From Alphaproteobacteria bacterium (GTDB taxonomy: Bacteria; Pseudomonadota; Alphaproteobacteria; TMED109): DNA of 64,000 bases. The DNA lies in assembly GCA_022824395.1 (NCBI GenBank), contig JAJDZX010000103.1:1-64000 (forward strand), read 5' to 3'. This document shows, piece by piece, positions 46,404 through 55,141 of the stretch. How positions within the stretch are numbered: the stretch's first letter is position 1; each line of letters starts with the position of its first letter. The notes under the pieces are model-generated. The model had not been told where the DNA came from. It did not search any database and saw nothing but the letters and a program-made list of their open reading frames with translations. The translations under genes and the position numbers were made by a program.

Positions 46404-47399
46404 TCAGACGTACGGCAGGAGCACCGTCGAGCCCGTGGTACGGCGCGCCTCGATGGCGCGGTGCGCGTCGGCCGCCTGGCGGAGCGGATAGCGGTTGCGG
46501 ACGGTGACCGTCACCGCTTCCGACGTGATGACATCGAACAACTCCTGCGCCGATGCGACCAGATCCTCGCGCGCCTCGACGTAATGCATGATTGCCGGAC
46601 GGGTGACGAACAGCGAGCCGCGCGCCCCCAGCTCAATGACATCGACCGGATCCGGCGCCCCCGAGGCATGGCCGTAGCACGCCAGGACGCCGAGCGGCCG
46701 CAGGCAGTCGAGTGAGCGGCTGAACGTGGCCTTGCCGATGCTGTCGTAGACCACGGGGCAGCCCTTCCCGTCGGTGACTTCCATCACCAGGGGCACGAAG
46801 TCCTCGCGCGAGTAAACCGCTACGTGGTCGGCCCCGTGGGCCCTGGCAAGTTCGGCCTTCTCGTCGGTGGAAACCGTGCCGATCACGGTCGCACCCAGAT
46901 GCCTGGCCCACTGGCAGAGGATCAGGCCCATGCCGCCCGCCGCCGCGTGGATCAGCACCGGATCGCCGGCCTGGACCCGGTACGTGCGGCGCAGGAGGTA
47001 CTGGGCGGTGATGCCCTTGAGCATGATGCCGGCGGCATCCTCATCGGAGATGCCGTCGGGCAGCCGGATCGTCCGCCTGGCGGGCATCACCCGGCGCTGG
47101 GCGTAGGCGCCGTGCGGCGGGCTGGCATAGGCGACGCGGTCGCCGACCGCGCATTCCGTCACGCCCTCGCCAACCGCCTCGACGGTACCGGCGCCCTCGA
47201 TCCCCACAACGAAGGGGAGCGGTGGGACCGGCCAAGGGTGTGGCATGCCGCGCCGGTTGTAGGTGTCGATGTAGTTCACCCCGATGGCCCCGTGCCGGAT
47301 CAGGACTTCGCCCGGTTCCGGCTCACCGGCCGGCCATTCCTGCCAGCGGAACACGTCGGGCGTTCCGGTTTCGTGGATGACGGCAGCCTTGTTGCTCAT
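46404..47399 (-). CDS. NADPH:quinone oxidoreductase, QOR/MDR family
   Basis: 331 aa. The GroES-like N-half contains GAIGVNYIDTYNRRGMP and VVGIEGAGTVEAVGEGV; the cofactor loop is IHAAAGGMGLILCQWARHLG. There are no zinc-ligand cysteines, consistent with the quinone oxidoreductase branch. ADHVAVYSREDF and the C-terminal EARRTTGSTVLLPYV are typical of Qor. AGGA lies 6 nt before the ATG. It reduces quinones or other enones with NADPH. Confidence 0.92.
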   Translation of the reverse strand: MSNKAAVIHETGTPDVFRWQEWPAGEPEPGEVLIRHGAIGVNYIDTYNRRGMPHPWPVPPLPFVVGIEGAGTVEAVGEGVTECAVGDRVAYASPPHGAYAQRRVMPARRTIRLPDGISDEDAAGIMLKGITAQYLLRRTYRVQAGDPVLIHAAAGGMGLILCQWARHLGATVIGTVSTDEKAELARAHGADHVAVYSREDFVPLVMEVTDGKGCPVVYDSIGKATFSRSLDCLRPLGVLACYGHASGAPDPVDVIELGARGSLFVTRPAIMHYVEAREDLVASAQELFDVITSEAVTVTVRNRYPLRQAADAHRAIEARRTTGSTVLLPYV

Positions 47400-47676
47400 G
47401 ATTCCTGCCGGCAAGCCCTGCCGCCTGGCGCAGCGTCCCTGGCCCTCAAGACCGTTGTTGTCGCGCGTCGGGAGAGGACGGTGCCGGGCAGGGCGGAAAC
47501 CGCCCCGGCTGCAGCCGGGCGTGCGCGCGGCATCCGGGCGCACCGCTCCCGGGCCGCCGACAGAGGTGGCCGTGCCCGGCTGATTCCATGTTGACGACCA
47601 TTCCGGAAGGACGCGCCTTTCACGACCGTGTGGCCCGACCGGTACCAGTTCATCGGACCAGGCTTCCAGTCGTCCG

Positions 47677-48594
47677 TCACGGTTTTGCCACGAGGGCGAC
47701 GAGCCGACCCGATATCTCGCGCAGCCGAAGCCACTGCTGATAGTACATGGGCAGCGAGGCCACGGATTCGGTGAACTGGAACACGTACATGACAATGGCG
47801 AAGACCGCGCCGTACGCGACTGTGTTCTCTGCCGTCACCGCAATCGAGTAGACCAGCAGACCGATCAGGAACAGCCAGACCACGCCGAAGGTGCCGGCTT
47901 CGAGGTCGGACAGCTTGATATTCCAGCGCATCATCTCCCGGAGGTGCCGGCCGATGCGGTCGGTATCGCCACTCTCCACGACATCGACCTGCCGCTCGTG
48001 CTCGTCATTGAGCTCCCGGTTGTAACGCGTGGTCATCCTTCCGGTCAGTGCGTAGACCACCACCGTGACACCGAGCACGGCGAGGCACCCGTAGAACACG
48101 GATCGGCTCAACGCGGACAGGATCAGGATCGGTCCCCCGAGTTCGATGATGCTCCGCACGAGCGCGGGAACGGAGTTCTCGAAGAACTCGACGGTCTCCC
48201 TGAGCATTCCGAGACGCGCGGTCTTGGTGGAGGTCGTGCTCTCGGATTGACTGCCGACCAGTTCCTCGCCCAGCTGGGCGTAAATCCGGGCGTACGCCCG
48301 GCTGTCCACGACCTGGCGGGTGATGGCGATCCCCATCGCGACGATCCCGAGGCCGGCCAACTCGAACAGTCCGTGCCGTGATCCCGAGAGCACGCCATCG
48401 ATGGCTCGACCGATGACCAGTGGAAAGAGCACCCAGCCCACGGCCTCGAGCACGATCAGGGACAGGGTGAGGGCGATACGTCCACCGAAGCGTCGCAAGA
48501 GGATGATCAATGACCTGCCCTCCTCGAGGCGGAATTTCCGCCCTGGTCTCCACCAGAAAACGTAACCCACGGCTTCAAGGAAAGGGCAGGGCAA
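47677..48594 (-). CDS. Stand-alone ABC exporter six-TM domain
   Basis: 305 aa, TTG start (weakly supported). It has about six hydrophobic helices (LTLSLIVLEAVGWVLFPLVI, GIVAMGIAITRQVV, CLAVLGVTVVVYALTG, GVVWLFLIGLLVYSIAV, AVFAIVMYVFQFTES) with the charged loops of an ABC exporter transmembrane domain. It ends before any nucleotide-binding domain, and no ATPase gene is adjacent. Single-domain six-TM proteins of this kind are known in proteobacteria. Substrate and ATPase partner are unknown. Confidence 0.8.
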   Translation of the reverse strand: MPCPFLEAVGYVFWWRPGRKFRLEEGRSLIILLRRFGGRIALTLSLIVLEAVGWVLFPLVIGRAIDGVLSGSRHGLFELAGLGIVAMGIAITRQVVDSRAYARIYAQLGEELVGSQSESTTSTKTARLGMLRETVEFFENSVPALVRSIIELGGPILILSALSRSVFYGCLAVLGVTVVVYALTGRMTTRYNRELNDEHERQVDVVESGDTDRIGRHLREMMRWNIKLSDLEAGTFGVVWLFLIGLLVYSIAVTAENTVAYGAVFAIVMYVFQFTESVASLPMYYQQWLRLREISGRLVALVAKP

Positions 48595-48842
48595 TCCTTG
48601 ATGTCTGGTGGCTGGAGAGAGACCGCTTGGCGTTCAGGACCAGCGCAGTCGCCGGAAACTACTTTGCAGCGCAATTTTCTACTTTTGCTTGCACGCGCCA
48701 AGGAGCGCACAAGCGTGGCTGGTCTTGGCCCATGTCCAGTCGCGACGAAATCACCGCTGGAGCCACGAGGCGCGTGGCGTTGCGCGAGTAGCTTCCGGTT
48801 GGCCGGGAGTTGAGCCCGGGTGGTTGCAGTTGCAAACGGCAG

Positions 48843-49124
48843 CTACGCGCCCGCGCGATCGGTCGAGTCACGCATAACGAGTCGTGGGCCAGCCGGTACC
48901 AGCGCCCGTTGTGACCGTCGGCCCGGAGCGTCCCGCAGAACGGCGGACAGGGTGGCATTGGCGATCGGGTCATCGGTCAGGCCATGGTTGGCCTGCAATA
49001 GCTCAGCGGCGATTCGGATCAATTCGTCACGCATTTCCGGAAAGTTGTCAGTTCCCAGTACCAATCCTCGTAGGTCGTCACTTTGCGCAACGAGCGTGCC
49101 ATCGCTGTGGCACCCAATGTTCAC
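48843..49124 (-). CDS. DUF1902 domain protein (HicB-like)
   Basis: 93 aa from a GTG. VNIGCHSDGTLVAQSDDLRG, LVLGTDNFPEMRDELIRIAA and ELLQANHGLTDD form the small alpha/beta domain seen in DUF1902/HicB-like proteins, which are often antitoxin-related. The frame stays open upstream to 49373 but becomes unlike the family. No HicA-type toxin was found beside it. The role is uncertain. Confidence 0.62.
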   Translation of the reverse strand: MNIGCHSDGTLVAQSDDLRGLVLGTDNFPEMRDELIRIAAELLQANHGLTDDPIANATLSAVLRDAPGRRSQRALVPAGPRLVMRDSTDRAGA

Positions 49125-49499
49125 TGCGTAGGTTTGCTGCGCGGTATGCCTCCGAACAAGTGGCTTGGCTGACACGGTAGGTTTGGTGCCTCCCCGCAGC
49201 AACACGGTGTGCAAAGCGCCTTTCGCCCCTCGGCCGTCAGGGACCCGAGGCGTTACGGGGCGCGCTGTTTTCCTGTCGGGCCAGATCGGGGATCGGCACT
49301 TAGAGTTTGCCCTCCAACCCGTTCGTCGTTTCTGGTCTCCGGCGCAGGTTCTTGTTTCGACGATCCCTGCCAAGTTGCGGCAACGCCGGCATTCGAAGTT
49401 GCGCGCAATTTGAGCGCCGGTTCTTCGGTTGCGTTACCGGCTTATTTGGTGCCTGGACGATGGACGTCATGCATCCAACTGCAGTATGCTCAATACGGG
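49125..49499. other. Gap between DUF1902 gene and higB
   Basis: About 375 bases. No gene recognised. The last 40 bases before the higB start contain GTAT-N5-ATAC, a small candidate operator. Confidence 0.35.
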
Positions 49500-49784
49500 A
49501 TGATCATGAGCTATCGAAGCCGGGAGACGGAATCCTTCGCCGTCGGTCGCCCGGTCGCGGCTTTTCGCGCCATTGAGCACCAGGCCGAGAACTGGCTGGC
49601 GACGCTGCATGCCGTCCCCGATCTGGGCTCATTGCGCACGCTCGCATGCGACCGTCTGGAAGCCATGGGTGGCGAACCGGCCGGGCGTTACGCCATTTGC
49701 ATCCATCCGCAATGGCGCCTGTTCTTCGAGTGGCCACTCGATCAGACCGGACCCTCCAACGTCGAGATTGGCGCCGACGCGTAG
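49500..49784 (+). CDS. higB: HigB toxin, RelE/ParE-fold mRNA interferase
   Basis: 94 aa. MIMSYRSRETESFAVGRPVA, then DLGSLRTLACDRLEAMGGEP and AGRYAICIHPQWRLFFEW follow the HigB pattern (toxin fold with R-x-F near the end). It is 9 nt upstream of a HigA gene in the usual order. It is shorter at the C-terminus than the first HigB of this window but complete. The frame is open far upstream, but the family N-terminus starts here. Confidence 0.84.
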   Translation: MIMSYRSRETESFAVGRPVAAFRAIEHQAENWLATLHAVPDLGSLRTLACDRLEAMGGEPAGRYAICIHPQWRLFFEWPLDQTGPSNVEIGADA

Positions 49785-49793
49785 GACAGGCGG

Positions 49794-50117
49794 GTGCGCA
49801 TGTTCAAGAGACCCGTCCATCCGGGGGTGATCCTGAGGGATGCCATCAGGGAACACCGTATTTCGCAGAGCGAGTTCGCGCGTCAGATCGACGTCCCGCC
49901 CAATCGGGTCAGTCAGATCATTGCCGGCAAACGATGTGTCACCGGTGACACTGCGCTGCGCCTGGGTCACTGGTTCGACGTTGATCCGCAGTTCTGGCTC
50001 AATTTGCAGACCCAGTACGACCTCGTCCGGGCTGATGAGGACAAGGGCGCGGCCATCAGGGCCCTGCCGACCCGGAAAGACCTTCCATCCCAACTGGTCT
50101 TGCGGGGGACAGTGTGA
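49794..50117 (+). CDS. higA: HigA-type antitoxin, XRE helix-turn-helix
   Basis: 107 aa from GTG 49794 (ATG two codons later is equally possible). VHPGVILRDAIREHRISQSE, QIDVPPNRVSQIIAGKRCVT and FWLNLQTQYDL are the HigA hallmarks. It is clearly a different allele from the first higA (residue-level divergence throughout), so the two loci are not a recent duplication. Confidence 0.9.
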   Translation: MRMFKRPVHPGVILRDAIREHRISQSEFARQIDVPPNRVSQIIAGKRCVTGDTALRLGHWFDVDPQFWLNLQTQYDLVRADEDKGAAIRALPTRKDLPSQLVLRGTV

Positions 50118-50217
50118 TGGCTTGCGCCGGTTCGCGCCACGACCTGGCTCCGCTGGCGGGCTGCTAAGGGGGGTTCGACCCGCCCACACTGTCCCGGCGG
50201 CCGTCGTCCCGGCGGTG

Positions 50218-51903
50218 TCAGTTCCGCCGGGCCACCTTGGCCCAGGTATCGCGCAACGCGACGGTGCGATTCAGCATCAGCCGGTCCGGTCCGCTGCTCC
50301 GGTCGAGGCAGAAATAGCCCTGGCGCTCGAACTGCACGGTGGTGCCGGGCATGAGGTCGGCGACCGCGGGCTCCACCTGGCAGTCATGGAGGACCTCGCG
50401 CGACTGGGGGTTGAGGTGGTCGAAGGCGTCGCCGTCGCGCCCGGGATCTGCCTCCAGGAAGAGGGGCCCGTACAGGTGCACGTCAGCCGGGCGGGCATGC
50501 CGGGCCGAGACCCAGTGCAACGTGGCCTTGACCTTGCGGCCGTCCGGGGCGTTGCCCCCGCGGGTCTCAGGATCGTAGGTGCAGCGGAGTTCGACGATGG
50601 TGCCGGTTGCGTCCCTGACCGCCTCCCGGCAGGTCACGAAGTACGCGTACCGCAGCCGCACTTCACGTCCGGGCGCGAGGCGGAAAAACTTCCGGGGCGG
50701 GTCCTCCATGAAGTCGTCGCGCTCGATGAACAGTTCGCGCGCGAACGGCACCGCCCGCGCGCCGGCGCCGGCATCCTCCGGATTGTTGACCGCGTCGAGG
50801 TGCTCGACCTGGTCCGGCGGGTAGTTCTCGATCACGAGCTTCAAGGGCCGCAGCACCGCCATGCGCCGCTCCGCGGTGCGGTTCAGCACCTCGCGTGCAC
50901 AGTGCTCCAGCATCGCGAACTCGACGGTGTTGTCGCGCTTGGTCACGCCGATCCGGCGGGCGAAGTCGCGAATGGCCTCCGGCGGGTAGCCCCGGCGCCG
51001 CAGGCCGCGCAGGGTCGGCAGGCGCGGATCGTCCCAGTCGTCCACGTGGCCTTCGTCCACCAGCCTGCTGAGGCGCCGTTTCGAGAGCACGGTATGGGAC
51101 AGGTTGAGCCGCGCGAATTCGTACTGACGCGAGCGGGTCGGGGTTGGAAGGTTGTCGAGCAGCCAGTCGTAGAGGGGGCGGTGGTCCTCGAACTCGAGGG
51201 TGCAGATCGAGTGCGTCACCCCCTCGATCGAGTCGGACTGACCGTGCGCGAAATCGTACGTCGGGTAGATGCACCACTCGGTGCCGGTGCGCGGGTGGGG
51301 GGCATGCAGGATGCGGTACAGGACCGGGTCGCGGAGATTGATGTTCCCGGACGCCATGTCGATTCTGGCGCGCAGCACCCGCGAGCCGTCGGGAAACTCG
51401 CCCGCCCGCATGCGTCGGAACAGGTCGAGGTTCTCCGGGACGGACCGCCCGCGGAACGGGCTGTCGGTGCCGGGGGTGGTGAGGGTGCCGCGGTGGAGCC
51501 GGATGGTGTCGGCCGTCTGGTCGTCGACGTACGCCTTGCCGGACCCAATCAGGTGCTCGGCCCATTCGTAGAGCCGTTCGAAGTGGCTGGACGCGAAGTA
51601 GCGGTGCTCGCCCCAGTCGAACCCGAGCCAGCGGACGTCGGCCTCGATGGCGTCGATGTACTCCTGGGCCTCGCGCGTCGGGTTGGTGTCGTCGAAACGC
51701 AGGTGGCAGCGGCCGCCGAAGTCCCGGGCAATGCCGAAGTTCAGGCAGATGGACTTTGCATGACCAATATGCAGGTAGCCGTTGGGCTCCGGCGGAAAGC
51801 GCGTGACCACGGTCTCGGTGCTGCCGGCCGCCAGGTCCCGACGCACGATGTCATGCACGAAGTTATGCTGGTTCCCGTCGGCGATGCTGCCGTTCTCGGT
51901 CAT
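50218..51903 (-). CDS. glnS: Glutaminyl-tRNA synthetase
   Basis: 561 aa, the normal GlnRS length. [20 protein letters not shown] gives HIGH at 45-48; the KMSKS-equivalent is [27 protein letters not shown] and the anticodon-binding beta-barrels ([39 protein letters not shown]) are present. It charges tRNA-Gln directly. CGGAGAG precedes the ATG. There is no YqeY fusion. Single-gene transcript. Confidence 0.96.
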   Translation of the reverse strand: MTENGSIADGNQHNFVHDIVRRDLAAGSTETVVTRFPPEPNGYLHIGHAKSICLNFGIARDFGGRCHLRFDDTNPTREAQEYIDAIEADVRWLGFDWGEHRYFASSHFERLYEWAEHLIGSGKAYVDDQTADTIRLHRGTLTTPGTDSPFRGRSVPENLDLFRRMRAGEFPDGSRVLRARIDMASGNINLRDPVLYRILHAPHPRTGTEWCIYPTYDFAHGQSDSIEGVTHSICTLEFEDHRPLYDWLLDNLPTPTRSRQYEFARLNLSHTVLSKRRLSRLVDEGHVDDWDDPRLPTLRGLRRRGYPPEAIRDFARRIGVTKRDNTVEFAMLEHCAREVLNRTAERRMAVLRPLKLVIENYPPDQVEHLDAVNNPEDAGAGARAVPFARELFIERDDFMEDPPRKFFRLAPGREVRLRYAYFVTCREAVRDATGTIVELRCTYDPETRGGNAPDGRKVKATLHWVSARHARPADVHLYGPLFLEADPGRDGDAFDHLNPQSREVLHDCQVEPAVADLMPGTTVQFERQGYFCLDRSSGPDRLMLNRTVALRDTWAKVARRN

Positions 51904-52085
51904 GGCTGTGCTCTCCGGGGGGCCGGCCACCGTGCGCATTGCCCGCTGCAGCGGCCTGTCTGCCAGATTTCGGGCGGATGGCCAAGCGTGCAGGCGGCCT
52001 CGGCAACGGAGGGAGTGCCGGCCCGGCCCCACGGTTGGGGGCAAAGTCGCCCGTCACGGCGTGACCGGGCGGTGGGGGGAAGCCG

Positions 52086-53060
52086 ATGGGGTTCCGGTTG
52101 CTGCTGTTGACGAACCTGGAGACACCGGCTTCCCTCGACATGGTGCAGGCATGGCCGCAACGCCTGCAGGCCGAACTCCCGCAGATGGAGGTCCATCTGG
52201 CGGAGAGCGGGGGCGACGTGCCCGACCTGATCGAGACCGTGGACGCGATCTACGGCAAGGTGGAGCCGGAGACGTTTGCCCGCGCCCGCGCCCTCCGGTG
52301 GATCCAGTCGCCGCTGGCAGGGCCGGAACCGAGCTTCTACCACCGCTCCCTGGTGGAGAGCGATGTGGTCGTGACCAACATGCGTGGCATCTTCAGTGAT
52401 CACATCGGCGCGCACATCCTCGCACTGGTGCTGGGGTTCGCGCGCGGTCTACCGACCTATGCGGTCCAGCAGTACGAGCGCCGCTGGAAGCCGCAGGCGG
52501 CGACCGTTCACCTGCCGGAGGCGACCGCGCTCATCGTGGGGGTCGGTGGCATCGGCGCCGAGACCGCGCGGCTGTGCGCGGCGTTCGGAATCACCGTCAC
52601 GGGAGTCGATCCGAGGGAGACCGTGGCGCCGACGGGGGTCGCGCGGATGGCTGGCCCCGAGGCGCTGGACGACCTGCTCCCGTCGGCCGATTTCGTGATC
52701 GTGACGGTGCCTGAGACGCCAGCCACCCAGGGGCTGTTCGACGCCGGCCGGTTCGCGCGCATGAAGCCTACGGCCTGCTTTATCAACATTGGCCGCGGGG
52801 CCACGGTGGACCTTGACGCCCTCAACGAGGCGCTTCGGGCCGGCAGGCTCGCCGGCGCGGGGCTTGACGTCTTCCAGACCGAGCCGCTGCCCGTCCGCCA
52901 TCCGTTGTGGGATGCCCCGGGGATGGTGATCACACCGCATGTCGCAGCGGCGGGTCCGCACCTCAATCAGCGCCGGGCCGAAGTGTTCTTCGACAATTGC
53001 CGGCGCTTTGCCGAGGGGCGGGCACTCCGAAATGTCGTGGACAAGGCCAACTGGTTCTGA
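52086..53060 (+). CDS. D-2-hydroxyacid dehydrogenase (NAD-dependent)
   Basis: 324 aa. The nucleotide-binding loop is ALIVGVGGIGAETARLCAAF; catalytic Arg region ACFINIGRGATVDLDALNEA, Glu in GLDVFQTEPLPVRHPLWDAP and His in VITPHVAAAGPHLNQRR. It resembles the GhrA/phosphoglycerate dehydrogenase-like group acting on glyoxylate, hydroxypyruvate or similar acids. It starts 183 nt from the divergent glnS start. Confidence 0.92.
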   Translation: MGFRLLLLTNLETPASLDMVQAWPQRLQAELPQMEVHLAESGGDVPDLIETVDAIYGKVEPETFARARALRWIQSPLAGPEPSFYHRSLVESDVVVTNMRGIFSDHIGAHILALVLGFARGLPTYAVQQYERRWKPQAATVHLPEATALIVGVGGIGAETARLCAAFGITVTGVDPRETVAPTGVARMAGPEALDDLLPSADFVIVTVPETPATQGLFDAGRFARMKPTACFINIGRGATVDLDALNEALRAGRLAGAGLDVFQTEPLPVRHPLWDAPGMVITPHVAAAGPHLNQRRAEVFFDNCRRFAEGRALRNVVDKANWF

Positions 53061-53206
53061 ACGCCCGCCTGGTGCGCCCCCCGGCCCGACCGTTCCCGTT
53101 CCGGCCGGGATCGCGCGGGCGCCTGCCGGCCCGGGCGACCCGGGTGAATGCCGGCCGCGTGGCGCCCGGACGGCATCGCACCGTTTGCGCTGGGGCGTTG
53201 GCGGCA

Positions 53207-53995
53207 GTGAGGAGGCGGGTACGCGGTCTCGTCCCGCCGGCTGCCGCCATGCTGGCGCTTGCCGCCGTGCCGTCACCTGCCGGGGCTGATGGTGCTTACC
53301 TGCGGCTGGGCCTGGGCATGGAACGGCCGGCCGAGGCGAGATTCCTGGATACCGATTGCGCGAGCGAATCCCCGGCCGCCCTCTACGGGTGCGGCCCGGG
53401 CACGGATGGATCGCCGCTCAGCAGTCACGGCGGTTTTGGCACCGTCGGGGCGGTCGAGCTGGGGGTCGGCCGTGCCGCGGCGACCCGCGCGCGGCTGGAG
53501 TTCTCGCTCAGCTACCGTCCGCGCCTGAAGTTCAACGGGGCCGCCAACTTCCTGGCGCCCGGCCGACGGCAGACCGTCGCGGCCGTCGGATCCGCGTGGA
53601 CCGGGATGGCGGCCGTGTACGTGGATCTTCCGCGCTTCGGGCCGGCCGGCCGGGGATCCCCGTTGCCGTTCCTGGGTGCCGGCGTTGGCGTGGGCAGGAC
53701 CGTGGTGGGAGAGATGCGGCAGACGTTCCCGAGGACCACGACGCTGGTGCCGGGCGGAGATTCAGCCGGGATCGTCTGGATGGTCACGGCCGGAATGGCG
53801 ATACCGGTCGCGGACGGCGCCGTACTCGATGTCGCCTGGCGGTACGAGGACCTCGGGTCGGTCGAGACCGGGCGAGGCGCGGGCCGGGTGGTGTGGCGCG
53901 ACGGCAGCCGGGAGCCGCTGGCGCTCGATCTCGCGCCGACCCGGGCTGATCTGCGGGGCCACGGGCTGCGGGTTTCGCTCAGGTACCCGTTCTGA
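53207..53995 (+). CDS. Outer-membrane beta-barrel protein, unassigned
   Basis: 262 aa from a GTG (an ATG at 53249 and GTG at 53142 are alternatives). A signal peptide (LVPPAAAMLALAAVPSPAGA) precedes alternating beta-strands (YLRLGLGMERPAEA; ARLEFSLSYRPRL; GSPLPFLGAGVGVGRTVVGE; AVLDVAWRYEDLG) and a C-terminal RVSLRYPF ending in Phe, the outer-membrane insertion signal. It is similar in layout to OmpA-like/opacity-type 8-strand proteins. Function unknown. Confidence 0.7.
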   Translation: MRRRVRGLVPPAAAMLALAAVPSPAGADGAYLRLGLGMERPAEARFLDTDCASESPAALYGCGPGTDGSPLSSHGGFGTVGAVELGVGRAAATRARLEFSLSYRPRLKFNGAANFLAPGRRQTVAAVGSAWTGMAAVYVDLPRFGPAGRGSPLPFLGAGVGVGRTVVGEMRQTFPRTTTLVPGGDSAGIVWMVTAGMAIPVADGAVLDVAWRYEDLGSVETGRGAGRVVWRDGSREPLALDLAPTRADLRGHGLRVSLRYPF

Positions 53996-54191
53996 GATTC
54001 CGCACGAACGGATGGGTGGGCTGGAACGCGGTTGGCGCGGGAGCGACCGGACGGGGCGCCGATGACGACGGAAAGGCGGCGTTCCGGGCCTGTACCGACC
54101 GGCGCCGTCACGAGGATGCGGCCGGTCGAGTTGCCGACGCGCCCCGCGAATCTACGCGCCCGGGACCTGCCGATCCGGGGCGTTCACGTCG

Positions 54192-54578
54192 TCAATGCTC
54201 ATGATCGGAGTGGTCGTGCTCCGAGTGGTCATGGAAGCCCACGACGATGAAGTCGATGTCCTCGCCGGCCCCGTCGCCTCCGGTACCGGAGATCCGCCAC
54301 GAAAGCATGTAGTCCCCGTCGCGAAGCTCCGGCAGGGGAATCGCGAATACCGCCTGCGGCGGCGGGAGTCCCGATTCCAGGAGATCGATGACCTCGTCCG
54401 AATCGGTCTTCAGCTGCAACTGCTCGAGGGTGACGTCGTGGGTGAAGCGGATCTCGAAAGCGGACGGCGCCGTATCGAGCACGTCACCCGCTTCAATGTT
54501 GCTGAATTCCACGATGGACTGCGCGAAGGCCGGCAGGGCCACGAGTGTTGCCGCGGCAAGGATGCAGATGATCGGCAT
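54192..54578 (-). CDS. Small CopC-domain periplasmic copper protein, His-rich tail
   Basis: 128 aa from ATG 54578, at the signal peptide MPIICILAAATLVALPAFA. An alternative ATG at 54707 overlaps the previous stop (ATGA) but would put 43 basic residues before the signal. The CopC-like beta-barrel core includes VEFSNIEAGDVLDTAPSAFE, IRFTHDVTLEQLQL and LPELRDGDYMLSWRISGTGG. The C-terminus HDHSEHDHSDHEH is an obvious metal-binding tail. It is the last gene of the copper operon, probably carrying or buffering Cu in the periplasm. Confidence 0.78.
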   Translation of the reverse strand: MPIICILAAATLVALPAFAQSIVEFSNIEAGDVLDTAPSAFEIRFTHDVTLEQLQLKTDSDEVIDLLESGLPPPQAVFAIPLPELRDGDYMLSWRISGTGGDGAGEDIDFIVVGFHDHSEHDHSDHEH

Positions 54579-54703
54579 CAGGCGGCTCGCTTCCTTCCAT
54601 CGTCGGCTGCGGAACCCTTTCCGCGCGGCCGGGCGCCGACCTCGCGAAGGGCGCACGGCGGCGGGAATCGGCTTGTTCGGCCGGCCTGCGGCGTCCAGCG
54701 GGC

Positions 54704-55141
54704 TCATTGCTGCGCGCTGGAGTCCGCCTCGAGGCAGTCGCTCCCCCCGGTGCCGGTGTCGCAGATCGCGATGACGCGGTAGGAGTTGTCGCGGCCGCGC
54801 TTGATCCGGAACGCGACCGCGTCACCCTCGGCGAGGCCGGACAGGTCGACGGCGCCGGTGACGCCGAAGCCCATCGTCATGGCCCCCATGCCGACTTCTT
54901 CGATCGGTTCGTGGTCAATGGTCAGCGACCGTCCCTCGGCATCCACCGACCGAATGACCCCGGTTCCCTGGCCGATGCGGCCGGCGGCACCATCGCCTGC
55001 GTGGCTGTCGGCCAGCAGGAGCGGCAGGTCCGGGGACGGGTCACCGGCCAGGTCACCGGGGGCCGGGACGCCGGCGGCGGCGGGAGGAACGGACCAGGTC
55101 GCGACCATGACGAGCGCGAGCATTGCGACTGGGCGGGTCAT
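54704..55141 (-). CDS. CusF-like periplasmic copper chaperone
   Basis: 145 aa. Signal peptide MTRPVAMLALVMVATWSVPP. The CusF core is GVIRSVDAEGRSLTIDHEPI, then EVGMGAMTMGFGVTG with the Met-rich Cu(I)-binding motif, and GDAVAFRIKRGRDNSYRVIA. CusF hands Cu(I)/Ag(I) to the efflux pump. ATGA overlap with cusA; an acidic spacer of about 40 residues separates signal and core. Two extra Cys (CDTGTGGSDC) follow the domain. Confidence 0.82.
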   Translation of the reverse strand: MTRPVAMLALVMVATWSVPPAAAGVPAPGDLAGDPSPDLPLLLADSHAGDGAAGRIGQGTGVIRSVDAEGRSLTIDHEPIEEVGMGAMTMGFGVTGAVDLSGLAEGDAVAFRIKRGRDNSYRVIAICDTGTGGSDCLEADSSAQQ

